A DNA stretch of 64,000 nt from Gymnopus androsaceus JB14 (GCA_009733575.1 ML769400.1:310001-374000); one strand, 5' to 3'. Shown: positions 23,296 to 35,596, counted from the stretch's first letter. The notes: a model not told the origin generated them from the letters alone. Numbers and translations: made by a program.

Positions 23296-25867
23296 CTAAA
23301 CTCCACGAGAAATTTTGAAAACTTGATGAAGCTCACCACAGTTCCAGCAATCTAGGAGATGCAGGGGGTCGCTAGAGACAAATTCTTCAGTTATCTCACA
23401 AGATGACGAGTGTAAACCCACTATTTCGCTTTAATCTCCAGCAGGCGTTGATAATTCGAGCCCCAAAATGAAACTACGAAAGAGTTATTCAATATCGAGC
23501 AACAACATGTTAGACTTACCTTCATGATTCGGTTCGTAGACATCTGCTTCGTTCTTGATTGAGAAGTGAGTTAACAGTACTTCTCAGACAATTTATACGA
23601 TAGATTAATTACCTGATATGCGGCATCTGGTGTAATTCTTCTCAAATTATCTATCGCTGCACTGGCTTGAGCGTAAGAGTTCTTTTTATCCTCCTTCGTT
23701 GCATTCCAGTTCCAAGAAGATACGTCGGTAATATGGTAAACGCTAGATCTCCACGCTTCAGTGACGCTGGTAGTATTGTCACCTGGGTAAGAAGAGGGTG
23801 CGCTTATAAGAATAATTAGCCGCGGAGAGACGGTGTTGGCATTGACAAGCCCTTGGACCAATTCTTTTTGAGATTCCGCCGTGGCAACATTGGCTTTGGG
23901 AATGAGACGGGAGGCGATAGCCATACTGACGCCAGTTATCTACAGGTGCTGTGAGTAAGTGGCTATTTCTCATAGAGCGGATCAGAGAGTTCGGTTGGGT
24001 AGGATCGAATCGATGGTTATAGATGAAAGCCTCTTAACACTCACTGCAACGTTATCTGCGGCGAACCAGTCGAAGAACTTTCCCCAGCTTTCAAATTGCG
24101 TCGTTACGACTTGAGCCCCTTCGATTTGGTTGTCTTGCAACTTCTTCCCCAACTCGATCAAGGGGCTCATGGATTTTGCAGCTCCGGTAGGATCCATCTT
24201 CGGGTTAATATAGATGGCAATATTCGAGGTAGCGATTCCGCCCCAACCATCATCCGCCCATTGCAGGGCGTTCGCTGTCATTGTGTTCCATAGCTCACGC
24301 GTCGAATTAGTGTCAGTGGTGGATGTGAATGAGACCATGACGACTTGAAGAGTTACTTGAGGAGACGCGAGGACTGTACTTTCCATCACAACTCCGAATG
24401 TACCTCCGCCGCCTGTGAATGCGGTTAGAACCGAAATCAGGTGAATTGTAGGATGCGTACCTCCTCGCAAAGCAAAAAATAGATCCTCATTCTGACAGGC
24501 ATTGGCGATTCTGTACTGGCCATCGGGAGTCACTACTTTGAACTGTAACTACAGCCCAGAGCTCAAAAGAAGTCGACTTTTTTTCTCTTGGATTTGACTT
24601 ACCGCTCGGTCAACACCTACGTTAAATTTGAGTTCAATGAATATTGGCAAACACAGTACTGCCAGCACTTACCCAGTCCCATGGTGTTGGACAACATGCT
24701 ATGACCACCTCCCTATTGTCAAGATAAATGAATATGTAGAGACGGACAGCTGTTCCGCTTACCTGAAGCCAACCACCCACAGCGCCTACACTTCTGTCGC
24801 TTCCTGTTCAAGCTCAGTCCGATGTGTTTGACTTGAACTCAGCGAAACCTTACCTCCCACCACAGTAATATTGTGGCTTTCGGCAAAAGCATAAACGTCT
24901 TGCCACTGTACACCGGCCTGCACATATGTAAGGATGAGATGAATGCTAATAAAACACGCGAGAAAATACTGCACTAACCCCGAGAGTTACACCAGGGCTG
25001 GACGTCGAGCATCCCTCAGGAACAAATTCGGGATCGTATGAAATCTGAACAGGCACACTTGCGATCAACAGACATGGAAATATGCATGGATATTCTGGGG
25101 CTTACATTCTTCAAATTATGCGTCTGAGATCAGTTCACAATGAGATATGTCTGCACATCTTGAAAGTTACGCAATCAACATACCCAGAGAGCAAGAGAGC
25201 GTGGCGCACTACTACGACCTTTGTAGTCGTGCTAGATGCAATTTTCAGGTCAGTCTTCAGGCTCCAAGCTCAAAAAAAGGTACTAACTCCTGTATTCTTG
25301 ATTACAAGCGGCACATGGAGGCGTTTCGAGAACTCAAACGCTGCTTGGACGTCTGATTCTGACTGAACGTCGATCTAAAGCGGATATCAGTTTCGCTGGG
25401 TACTAGTGTAGGTCAAACAAACGAACAAAATAGGATGGAATGCTACCCAGTAGACACTCCCTCGGTGGTGTGACAGGCGAGAGATTGCTCGTGTTGGTAT
25501 AGTCCAGAAGACACTGCGCTCCTGTAGCCTGACATGTTTCCCATTGAGATACAATGTAGGCACCGGGATTATTGGCCCGAAAAACTAATCATAATTACTT
25601 GTTCAGTGATAGGAGCAGGCTTGGACGTTAATAATCGTCACCTTCGTCGAGATATTCTTCTTGGATTTGAATACAAGTCTCTGAATGGAGGGCGTCGGGC
25701 GAAGTACACGGCAGAACCAGAGGCGTCCCTTCGAAAAGCCTACCGCCGACTGAGGCATTGAGGACTGTATATTCCGACTGTAAAGTGGAGCTGGACAGAG
25801 TATCTTGAGTCGATGCCCAAGTGATGGATGCCAGAAAGCATAGCACCAGGGAATGCTGACGTGCCAT
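23296..25867 (-). CDS. secreted FAD-linked oxidase, BBE (berberine bridge enzyme)-like
   Basis: Flavin-dependent oxidoreductase of the VAO/PCMH fold, likely extracellular. ATG complement at 25865-25867; MARQHSLVLCFLASITWAST looks like a signal peptide. The FAD-binding part has VIKNTGHDYKGRSSAPRS (His for covalent FAD), then GAGVQWQDVYAFAESHNITV and VVGGSDRSVGAVGGWLQGGG. The position that is Cys in bicovalent enzymes reads Asp (SDRSVG), so only a His link is expected. Then LFFALRGGGGGTFGVV and the BBE C-terminal motif NEADVYEPN...FWGSNYQRLLEIKAKYDP...LLDCWNC. One 3' intron has donor GTGGGT and splits KAKY. The stop is 23296-23298. Many small introns; substrate (sugar, alcohol or secondary metabolite) unknown. 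Confidence 0.85.
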
Positions 25868-27342
25868 CTAAGCAGGTAGGTATCAATAAAGACTCGACAC
25901 TCTTAGGCTGACTTAAATACCTGGTACTGCCCCTCCCGAAACCGCCAACATTCAAGTTCTCAGATGGGAGCTAGAGGTTTTCGGGATGCGCGGTACACAA
26001 TCCCGTCTGCTGCCGTTAGGCGCGGAGTGCAAGATGTCTGTGTGTTCTGGATTCCCAGAGGATTCGCAGCATTGCATCGTGGACTTTGCCAGGCAAGAAG
26101 TGATTAGTGGACCGATCAATGCTGCAAGGTAGTCACAGAGAACAACCAGGAAAGGAAAGCAGTATATGTCCGATTCCAAGTAAACAGCCTTGCTACCGCA
26201 AATTCTGTGCACTCACTCGTATCCGAGGATCGAGAACAGGCACTCCAGTGTCAGAATTGACCATATTGTCCCATGCGGAATCGAAATCTCTACCCGAGTC
26301 TAATGATTACTATGAAGTTATCGAATACGATGATCCTGGCGAAACCGACTCGGAGCGAAACCGTGACAGTGCACTGGTTTGAGACATGAGGCTGACCAGA
26401 AAAAGAGAATATATGCATTATCTAGCTGAAACTGCCGCACTGTAATCGGTTTCATTGAGAGTAAGAACATAGCCGTACTGGCTTCGTACGGGCTGAGATG
26501 GTTAGACCCGGGCGCCAATTGTACCTTGATTGGGCGATTGGGCGCTTGTTGAAGTGCGCAAGTTAAAACATATTTCTTTCAAAAGCTGCGCGAACGACAT
26601 AGAAGCTCTACTGTAGAAGCCAGAGGCGGGGCCCATACAATTGACGATCCGCCATTGCAGTTTCTATTAGTGATGCCCAGTACCGGTACGAACTCCTCCG
26701 GTGGTGGAGTCCTCTACTACATAAGTATTAGAACCTCCAATCAATGCATGCGGATTATCTTTCACCTCTGTGAACGGCTTCGGAGCTCGAGGCCGAGCTA
26801 AAACTAATTCATAGTACTTAAGTGAGTGTCGCAAGGCTTCCTAGCATCTTCAACAACTCCGAAAGGTTTGCGAAACCCGTCCCGTCCGCACGCGTATCCC
26901 TCGGACCCGAGATCCTTATGCTGGTGTCGACTCATTTTTTCCATCGTAACGGATCATCACGACCAGAACTCTTGCTTTATAAAGGCCGATTTACAGATGA
27001 GAATTCGAAGAAAGCCGCTTAACGCGTTGATTATGGGACGGTCGCAGATATTTTGCAGCGCGTGTTTGGCGGCCGTTCGAGTACGTCCCGCTCGTCTGAT
27101 GCTGTCGACGGTCCTGTTTCGATGCATACCAGCTGAGTTTACTGCCAAAGCGGATTTCCTCTTTGCGACACCGCCATGGCTTTTGTTACCGGCCAAAGCG
27201 AGTAATATCATCGTCCAAAGCGGCAGTTATATTTTGGACACTAATCGTCAAAAATATAACTGCCGCTGTACTTTCATCGTCCAATTTGATATAATTTGAA
27301 ATTTATGCAATTGAGATTACAACAAAATAAAGTACGCCCCTC
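25868..27342. other. 1.5-kb intergenic region with a 17-bp inverted repeat
   Basis: Between the BBE-like start and the acyl-CoA synthetase stop. A 157-codon open frame on the plus strand near 26,826-27,299 shows no family motif and overlaps an equally long antisense frame, so I do not call it. The only structure seen is the inverted repeat at 27,219-27,267. Confidence 0.45.
27219..27267. repeat. perfect 17-bp inverted repeat
   Basis: AGCGGCAGTTATATTTT at 27219-27235 is the exact reverse complement of 27251-27267, with a 15-nt loop. The short phrase ATCGTCCA occurs on both sides (27,210 and 27,276). It may be a hairpin terminus of a decayed transposable element or a 3' processing hairpin on the plus strand. 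Confidence 0.6.
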
Positions 27343-30123
27343 CTAAAGCTTGGAACTTGTGCCAGGTTCTCCTAATAAGTAAAGTGCATCCAATTCAGTC
27401 TTAAACTTCTTATACGCGTCTTTTCTCTTAATCTTGAACGTCGGAGTAAGCGTCCCGTCTTCAACTGAGAAGGGGTCAAGCGTCATATGAATTCGCTTAA
27501 TGGTTTCGAATCTGAAAAGCAAGGTCAATCTTTTAGCAGATGAAACACACCGTGCCATTTTCGACTCACCCTTTGAGACCAGCCTTTGTCGCTTCCTTAT
27601 GCAATATACCTGCAAATTCTTTGATAACACCAGGGTGTTTGCAAGCTTCATCCAACGCCTTGATATCATCTGGCGCCATCTTGCTACCCAGAACGCGAGA
27701 GGCGATAGAGGAGAGATGCACCGGGTCCGGAACAACAACGGCCAACAGGTAAGGCTGTAACGAGTCACCATGCACAAGCAGTTGAGCCACCGCAGGTGAA
27801 GAGCTATAGGTGTTCTCAATCTTTCTCCACAGCAACGTATTCTCCTTGGGAGAGCTTCATTATGTTCTGGATGGATGAGGATTAGGAGGCAAAGCATTGA
27901 AATTGAACAGATATCAACGCACTTTAACTCGGTCAACGATTCTGAACCGACCAAATTCATCAATTTCTGCGATATCTCCGGTGTGCAGCCAGCCATCATC
28001 GTCAACGGTCTCCCGCGTGTTCTTCTCGTCTAAACGGGTAGAGGTCGATAAAAATTAAATCGACTTTAGAGTCATCCTCACCTTTGTAGTATGATCTCAA
28101 ACAATTTTCACCCCGCCCGCAAAGCTCTCCACGAGGTCGAGGCTTATCCTCTGAAGTATAGTTCATACCGGGTACGTCAATCAGCTTGAGTTCATTGACA
28201 GGTCCTGGTCCACCGACAGTACCGCTCGCTGAAGGATCGTTGGGATAACACTTGGTGCATGTACCACAATTCTCCGTCATTCCATACCTACTCGGATTCA
28301 TCAGCTAAGATTCCTCAAAGCGTCGAAACATGATTGTTCCTTACCCTTTAAACAGACGTCAGTCACGGAAAGATCACCAAGCTGAAAGGATGACTAACCT
28401 TCTAAAACATCGCAGCAAAGCGCGATCTTTAGGAAATCGAGGACGTCAGGGTGGATGGGGGCAGATCCACTCATCACTATCTTTAACTGGCCACCCAATA
28501 CAGCCTGAACTTTACGGAACACCAGTTTGTCCCAAAAGAAGTGTGTGTTATCCCCGGTTGCACGTAGCTTATCCATCTTGACTTGAATCGCCTTTCTGAA
28601 TAACGTTCCTTTGAGTCCTGGGACATCCCCTGCAAGCATGGCTGCTTGGTAGATACGATTCAGCACTCGAGGGACGGAAGGGAATAGGCTGGGTTTGAGG
28701 ATTTGACAATCTTCAATGAGTCGCAAAGGATCGCCGCTGAAGTACCCAATCTTGGCCCCGGTGGACATTACAGTCAGTTCGGTTATTCGCTAAGTGTGTG
28801 TGTGTGTGAGCTATGGACGTGTTTTTAGCATGAGACTCACCTCATAGATATGGGCCAAAGGAAGGTATGACAACGCGGAACCGGCATCTGGAAGGTCGAG
28901 TCCATAGAGATTGGACTGCACAGACATGGCCAACATGCCATGCGTCAACATTGCACCTATATATTCCCAAGGTTAATGTTGAGGATAGTAGATAAGGTGT
29001 GATACACACCTTTCGGGTTACTCGTCGTTCCCTAATGTAAGAAGGTTTTAGCAAACTGGAATGAAGCCCGAAGACGCAGAACAACTTGCCGAAGTATAGC
29101 AGATAGACACGAGCTGGTCCGGAGTCGCAGGGATAGGTTCTATCAGGTTTTCTTGGCCCAAAGCCTCGACTATGCAGGATTCAGTTTTCACACCATGGCA
29201 GAAGGATTTAAGAGACCCACATTCACTGAGATCCATAACATTGATATCGACAGTCTGGCCCCATTGTGAAAGGATGTTTTTCGTCTCTGGCGAAAAGTTG
29301 TCCATGGAAACGATCATCTTGAGCATCGGCACTCTGGGTTTGAGTTTGAGGAGTGTAGGAATGTGATCAGGAGTGGTAAACACGATAGTGACATGCGAGT
29401 GGGTAATTCTAGACAGAACATGAGCGCCAGGAAAGATATCACAGAAAGGAAGCAGGATTACATGTATTCTGTTAAGATCATTCTTGTTAGACGACGAGAA
29501 TAGACATAACGACAACGGAAACTCACCTACGACGTCCTTTCCAAGGGTATCGTATATACTCACATCAACCTTGGCATAGGTTGCAATACCGAGGTCTATG
29601 ATTTGCCATTCTAAATGGGTTGTGTCGGATTAGACTCAAAATGAAATATAGAAAGACGAAAGACACGCGCCTGGTCGATTCATGGCCCAGATCCCGACGC
29701 TCTCCAGCTCGCCGCCGCCAATTGTTCCGTTTTTAAAGAGTAAAGAAAGCGCGCTTCCTATACATCTACGACGATGATCTACTTGGCCATAAGTTTGCCA
29801 GACATAATACGGAGCAAACTTGAGAGGGTTTGTTGATATAAGAGGTCGATGACCGAGAAACTCCGCGTTAGTCCCTGCACGGAGGCCAGAGTCGAATACC
29901 TCCTGTGATTGTTGTTAACGAATTGGGCGTATCTCTGGTCAGTAAGCCCCAGATAGAATTGCGGTAGTGCGCTTAGTTTAGCGTCAATAACACAGAACAA
30001 GCAACATCACAAAAGTCTCGCACCAGTTTGGCCTGGTTTCTTAGTTCCAGGGACCTCTACGCTTTGCTTGGTGAATGGGAGGAGCTCTGGGTAAGGCTTT
30101 ACATGATCGCTTATGAGGACCAT
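27343..30123 (-). CDS. long-chain fatty acid-CoA ligase (AMP-forming)
   Basis: Activates long-chain fatty acids to acyl-CoA via an acyl-adenylate, for lipid synthesis or beta-oxidation. ATG complement at 30121-30123 ([18 protein letters not shown]), stop 27343-27345. In order: [10 protein letters not shown]...[31 protein letters not shown], the P-loop [18 protein letters not shown] (AMP-binding; Ser where Gly is usual), [18 protein letters not shown], then [33 protein letters not shown] and the C-terminal [16 protein letters not shown]. About 700 residues by estimate, normal for the FAA/LACS family. The signature is interrupted by an intron with a GC donor. A C-terminal peroxisome signal is not evident (ends TSSKL; SKL-like ending is in fact present as the last three residues, so peroxisomal targeting is possible). 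Confidence 0.88.
28794..28808. repeat. (GT)n microsatellite in an acyl-CoA synthetase intron
   Basis: A short run of GT dinucleotides in the intron between the VMSTGAK and LAHIYE exons. Possible length polymorphism. Confidence 0.6.
29032..29089 (-). other. GC-AG intron splitting the AMP-binding signature
   Basis: The exon ends TATACTTCG and the next begins GGAACGACGAGT, joining YTS to GTTSNPKG. The intron between them begins GCAAGT and ends TTAG, so the donor is GC rather than GT. The rest of the donor matches the consensus strongly, as is usual for GC-AG introns. No GT donor nearby gives the family sequence. Confidence 0.75.
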
Positions 30124-30583
30124 TATGCTGGAAATTCTTCGACGTGGAGGTAAGTGAAAGAAGAGGACCGGGAGCGGCAAAGACTCTTATGACAAGAAAT
30201 TGACATGTGAATTCAGTGAACCCCGACCCGGTGAGCGTTGGCAAATGGCAATGACGCGGTGAGTGCTGTAGCTTGCAGCAGCCTTCAGATTGGCTTCAGA
30301 CACATTGTCTGAAGCAGAATCAATCGTGGCGCAACCAACTCATTTACCGAACCCGCGCCTCGAGTTTTCAGCGCTTCACCTTTCCAATGACAAGACTAAG
30401 TACAGTAGTACAAAGTCTCAATATTACCAACTAGTAGTAACTAGAGGAGACGAGTTGGCAAACGCCGGAATCAAGTGACAAATCCCCAGGCGTAACCGCA
30501 GCTTCGTGCTCCCGCGAAAGCAATTGCATAGATACAAAATACAGATTCTGTCCATATGTCCATGACTAGACGAAATATTAAAG

Positions 30584-31165
30584 CTACTTTTGATTCGGAG
30601 GATAACCGCTCTGTGATTGATCATAGGAAGGTTGATATCCTGGCTGGAATCCACCAGAAGGTGTGGGACCTTGCATCTGCATACGTCCTGGGGGTTGCTG
30701 GTCTTGGTACGCGATAGGAGGCTCCTGATGACTGTAAAGTGAAAGTCAAGAAAGTGTCGAATTCAGAATAGTTTACTGAAACATACCCGGGGCCTAAAGG
30801 TCCTGTCCACTGGCAGACTCCACACATCCAAATAGACTTTGAAGAGAAAGGAATAAGCGGGACCCAGAATAATTCAAACCACATCCTGCTCTTGGCTGAG
30901 AAGACAGACGCTGAAATTTGGCCATTTTACGTTGGATTTCCGTAGGTCTTCATGTATACTATAGGACTAACCATTATTACACCGAGGGCAAAAGTGAGCC
31001 GTCTGCTCGTTTCCGTCTGGTTTCACCTTTGTGGGACAGCCGACTGGCTAGAGGTCAAAGCAAGTTGCGACTGTCAGTACTTTGTACTGCTTACAGACAA
31101 TAGGAAGGAACACTGCTTAACAGTCAGATAGGCTCGCGACATATAAGAGAAAACTTACAGCACAT
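30584..31165 (-). CDS. small zinc-ribbon protein with Pro/Gln-rich tail
   Basis: A 121-residue protein in five exons; ATG complement at 31163-31165 (first exon only 7 nt), stop 30584-30586. The reading is MCLFLPIVFGCPTK, then CPRC (first zinc pair), SRMWFELFWVPLIPFSSKS, WMCGVCQW (second zinc pair), then a disordered tail rich in P, Q, G and Y (GFQPGYQPSYDQSQSGYPP). The arrangement CPxC...WFELxxVPLIPFSSK...CGxCQW is that of the fungal zinc-ribbon_15 type proteins. Function is unknown in general; the hydrophobic first ~12 residues may insert in a membrane. Very small exons make it easy for gene finders to miss. Divergent from the PEF gene, 335 bp apart. Confidence 0.78.
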
Positions 31166-31500
31166 AGTGATTGAAGTTGGAAGTGCAGAAGAAAGGGAAG
31201 AAGCGCAGCTTTGACCGAGTTATCTAATCTAATCAATCATGGCGTCATTCTCTCCGCCAAACGAATCGATCCGCCCAAACGCCGTCGGCGTCACTATCAG
31301 ATCTTGAACGACTCTCGAAGCTGCAGAATATTAAATTGAAGAGAAACAACTGGCTTGCTGGATAACTAAATAATAAAAGCCGATGCTGTAGAATTCAATT
31401 GAGCACACGCACACTGCCTCTCCGTACAGCTGACATTGGTTATCTTTGTTTTGTGCGGCTTGGACTTTGTTCCGAATCGTCTTCTTCAATTACTTCCACC

Positions 31501-32600
31501 ATGTACCAAGCACCAGGCTACGGCGGAAGCTCTCATCATCATCCTGGATATGCTTCAGGAGGCTCTGTCCATAGCAACCATAGTACTCGTTATTCACGAC
31601 CAGCTAGTAATTATAGCTATCAACCAGGTCCTCCTCCTGGCACTGATCCTACTCTTTGGACATATTTCACCGGTGTCGGTTAGTGCTTTACCTCCTAATT
31701 AAATGGAAATGTTCTGACCGCCTTAATCATGTAGATACCGATCGCTCAGGATCTATCACAGCAAACGAGCTGCAGCAGGCTCTTGTTAACGGTACGAGCG
31801 CACATTACTATTTTTACCTATCTGAAGCTCATCACTATACAGGCAATTGGACCAGTACGTCGCTCAAACTCTTCTTTGTATGATTATCTCACCATTCTTC
31901 CTTAGAGTTCGATCTGGACACCGTGAAGATGTTAATGTCCATATTCGTATGTTCAGATAATCCCTAGTCCATCACATTCTCGACTAACACCTTCTTAGGA
32001 TGTTGATCGCAGTGGAACGATAAATTATAACGGTTAGACTTCTTCACTTATCCTTTTCGGGATAGGCTCACGGTTGACATCTTTAGAGTTTGCTGGGCTC
32101 TGGAAATACATCCAGGATTGGCAAGGAGTCTTTCGACACTTTGACCGGGACCAATCTGGGACTATAGAGGGGCATGAACTCGCAGAGGCTTTGAGAAGCT
32201 TCGGATACAATCTATCTCCACAGCTCCTCCGCTTGATTGAGCAAAAGTATGGTACGTGGACGCCTTTCTCTACATAACATGATGTTCCTGACTGACTGTT
32301 ACAGCTTCCGCACCCACCTCTGGATACGGGCCTCCACCAGGAATCACTTTTGACCGATTTGTACGGGCTTGCGTAGTGGTCAAGACGCTTACAGAGTCCT
32401 TCCAGAGGTATCTATTTTGAATCCTGTCTCAAATCACCTCATCGGGATTGACACTCTTTCTACTAGGGCTGATGTAAACAGATCTGGATACGTCCAGTTC
32501 AGTTACGAACAGTTCATGTCTGTGAGTTGCATTGGAATTCCTTTTGTTCTCTACCTCAGCTGATTCGCATTCATTAGATTGTTTTGAGCGCACCTTGATT
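31501..32600 (+). CDS. penta-EF-hand calcium-binding protein (peflin/ALG-2/sorcin type)
   Basis: Cytosolic Ca2+ sensor that usually acts in membrane traffic, repair or adhesion through dimers. It starts at 31501 (MYQAPGYGGSSHHHPGYASG), stop 32598-32600 after FMSIVLSAP. The N-terminal ~55 residues are rich in G, Y, P, S and H, as in peflin. EF loops read DTDRSGSITANE (EF1), DVDRSGTINYNE (EF3), DRDQSGTIEGHE (EF4); EF2 and EF5 (ADVNRSGYVQFSYEQF) are degenerate, as usual. The EF3 linker FAGLWKYIQDWQGVFRHFD is the family signature. Seven or so short introns. Complete and in frame. I would expect one such gene per fungal genome. Confidence 0.88.
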
Positions 32601-32842
32601 GGAGTCTTCCATTTTCTCAAGTAACGACCTCAGTAGCAGTAATGTATCCTTATTTTACTTTCTTCTGTAACGATCCATGTAGTAAGCGCAGCACCGGATA
32701 ATTTATCCCATTTACATACCCATTATTTGCGCCGAAGTCTGTTAACATTTATTATTGATAGTATGTAAATCGTCGAGTTGCGATCGATATATGTCCATGG
32801 TAGAAGTAAAAAGCAAAGAAGTCCGCCAACATTTATCATCGA

Positions 32843-33891
32843 TTACTCGTTGTAAGCAGGAGGGCTCTCCTGAGGCCTCTCAACCAACTCTGCATTCGCC
32901 TGCTTTAGGAGCGAAACATGGCGTCTCAAATCTGACACCTCCTCCTTCGCTGCTAGAGCAAGATCATTGGCCTCCAGCTGCGAGAAACGGCGGCTAGAAG
33001 TTGGACTCGCTGTATCTTCCGTACTGGAGCTATCATCCAGAGGCTGAACCTCCTTCAACTTGGCCTTTTCTTTCCACGCAGATGGACCCGGTGCGTCGTC
33101 AGGTGGTGCCGGTTTATTTCCAGTCCCTGAGAAGCTGGCCTTCTCTGAGCTGGATGGTAACTTCGAGCTACTAGCGAACGGTTGGCGGAATGTGTCCTTC
33201 TCGGGGACGGGCGGCACACTGGAAGATGATCCGGGTTTATCTCCTGCTTTGTGGGTGTCTGAAATGGCAACCTTCTTTTCGGAGCCAGGTATATTGCGCG
33301 GAATCAGAGGAGCCTCGTGTAAGCTGTCGGTATCATTGAGATTCTGTACTTGCCAAAATTGTGGGTGGGTGGGAGGCGGGTTGAAGTTGGCGACGATAGT
33401 AGAGCTACGACGGATGAGACTCTGCTCTTCGTCTTTCTTGGTCGCTGACCGACGAGGATACAGCTGACCGTCTATGGTCCACGGTTAGGTTATACTTGGA
33501 GAAGCGAGGGAACACACATACTAAGTGACGACATTGGGTCTATTTCCAACTTTGCTTTAGGCCTATCTCTTCTGGATCGTCGCCTTCTCCACCAAAGGTA
33601 CGCCAGGATAGCAAGGACTACAAGCAGCGCTGCAATGACTCCACCTGCTACAGCACCGGCGTTAGACTTCTTCGGGCTGTTAATGCCCTGGTTTTGACCA
33701 CCATGCTGCGACTGGGTTGGTCGGGTCCTGGAGGAAGTGGAAGTGGAGGTGGTGGAAGTAGAAGTGGAAGAACTACTATCATCATCGCTGTTATCGCGTT
33801 CCATCCCATGCAAAGTATCCAAATCAGAAGGGTCACGCTTCGAAAGTGAGGAGAGCGAGGCTCTGACTCTACGGGAAGGTGAGGAGGACAT
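32843..33891 (-). CDS. single-pass membrane protein with Ser/Thr-rich ectodomain
   Basis: ATG complement at 33889-33891 (MSSSPSRRVRASLSSLSKRD), stop 32843-32845 after SPPAYNE. A Ser/Thr repeat (about residues 38-55), Gln/Gly-rich stretch, then a helix AGAVAGGVIAALLVVLAILA followed by YLWWRRRRSRRDR, a classic stop-transfer. The cytosolic part (about 230 residues) is Ser/Pro-rich with a predicted coiled coil near the end (FSQLEANDLALAAKEEVSDL, RRHVSLLKQANAELVE). Layout resembles fungal Mid2/SKG6/AXL2-like surface proteins. No clear signal peptide at this start; an in-frame ATG at 34,008 adds 39 residues with a weak hydrophobic patch. Function is inferred only from shape. Confidence 0.65.
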
Positions 33892-35596
33892 GAGGGCAAA
33901 ACGTAGAGGAAGGAAAAAGGTGTTGTTCCCCAAATTTAGATCATAGCAGTGCACTCTCAAGGACCTCCTCGCGGCTGGGAAGATAAATACCATTCTTAAG
34001 GACCGCATGGCCGCCGCTCCATCGAACGATTGCCGAGTACATACTCGAGTACCCAGGCTAGCAGTCTGCGGTGGAAACTGTGTCCCATGGTCTATAGGCT
34101 TACCACGAAGTATAAATGGAAGGAATCAGAGCCTGAACGTTGAACAATCAGTGCTTTCTCCCTCTGAGATGTTTTTTGAACGAAAGCCAAAGGCTTTCTT
34201 GCAGTTTCCTTTTACCAAGGACGCGGTGTTTGTGCGGCGTTAAGCACATCTAAGGATTTTAACACTAAGAAATTAAGAAATTATTAGCATTTCTAAAGCT
34301 ACCGAACGGAAGATGTGTTCGCTACCATGAATAAATGCTGCCAATCCTCGATCACAGATAAGTGCAGCTCGGAGGCGATGATTGGCATTCTACTTTATTG
34401 TTATTAAGTAGAGCGAAATCATTCTGTCAGCGCTCTCCTCCGTGGAATGAAGTCCCAGAGTAGGACTGTCTTTGTCCGTCTAGTCAAAATGTCAATTGTG
34501 AGACGATCAGGGAAGAATCGAATACACACCAAGATGAACGAACAAGCTGCCGTTCAGTGCTTCAGGCTTCAAGTGCTAGTACTGGCGATATCCGGCTCAT
34601 TGTGACGACGGAACCGGACCCCGAACAAATATAAAGCCTTCGGGCCAGGGTAAGAATCAGCAAGTTGAACGATCGACGTTCAGGAGTCCAGTCCAAATTT
34701 TCATGTCGGACGCGATAGGTTAGCGCCTAAATGCTACGTTTGCATCAAGTGGAGTACAAGCAGATGCTCATGCCAAAGTATGATGATAATGTAGCATGAT
34801 CGTGTAGCCTGAGATTATGTAGCATATATAGATCGATGACTCTGACCTACAGCTACTAGAACTATCAAATGAAACTTCAAATGATAAGACACGGGCATAC
34901 ATACCTTGGATGATATTCCAAGACGATAATATCGGATAAGCTAGCTTGACTAGCTATTTCCGGCTGCGTATCGTATTGACCATCTGAGTTGTAGATCTTC
35001 AAATGACAGAGAAAAATATACATTTCTGCGAAAGGTGATATTGTTCAACTGTCAAGGTAGAGAAACCCTTGATGAATAACGAGCGTATGTCGAATACTTA
35101 CAATAAGAGTTCATCAAGGGTAGGACCCTCGATAATCAGAGAGGAACATAGATCCAATGATTCGAAGATTTGGGATTCAAAATGCGCAGCAGAGCCAAAA
35201 AAAAACACGTTGCAATAAAAAAAGAAGAAAAAATTCGGTCAAAAATCTTCGTTGGGATCTATGTCCCTCTCTGATCATCGGAGGGTCCTCCAAGGGTTCA
35301 AGTCGTATAACAGTGAGATAATAGTATTCCATTGAAAAAAACCTAATACAACGTACCTGTCAGATAATAGGTCATATGTGAGTATGCAACCTGTTATATT
35401 TGAGGCAGACAGTAATAAGACGTCCCATTTGGAGCTAATAGGTTCAGATCGGAGGCCGAAATCGTCCGACTTGAGATCGTCACTGCGTTATGAAGGGTTA
35501 TGAGGTGGGGGTTGAGGGCAAGGGCAAAGCGTATGGTGTGGCGTGATTGGATGATCGGATATTGACATTGCCGGCGGTTTCCTGAATTCGACCACC
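33892..35596. other. 1.7-kb intergenic region
   Basis: Separates the membrane protein and HAD genes, which diverge. Apart from the inverted repeat at 35,116-35,297 and a nested 11-bp inverted pair (CCCTTGATGAA near 35,070 against TTCATCAAGGG near 35,111), I see only A/T-rich sequence without convincing open frames. Confidence 0.45.
35116..35297. repeat. inverted repeat of about 55 bp, MITE- or hairpin-like
   Basis: The left arm 35116-35170 and the right arm 35245-35297 are near-perfect reverse complements; shared core phrases are AGGACCCTC, ATCAGAGAGG, ACATAGATCC and CGAAGATTT. The central loop is about 74 nt and A-rich. A transcript would fold into a long hairpin. Target duplications are not evident. 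Confidence 0.7.

Noticed and set aside
26826..27299. 157-codon plus-strand frame in the 1.5-kb gap
   Set aside because: No motif, Cys/Arg/Ser-rich odd composition, overlaps a similar antisense frame and ends in an inverted repeat.
23296..31165. BBE oxidase, acyl-CoA synthetase and zinc-ribbon gene as a biosynthetic cluster
   Set aside because: They are neighbours on one strand, but there is no core synthase, and the synthetase reads as an ordinary housekeeping FAA-type enzyme.
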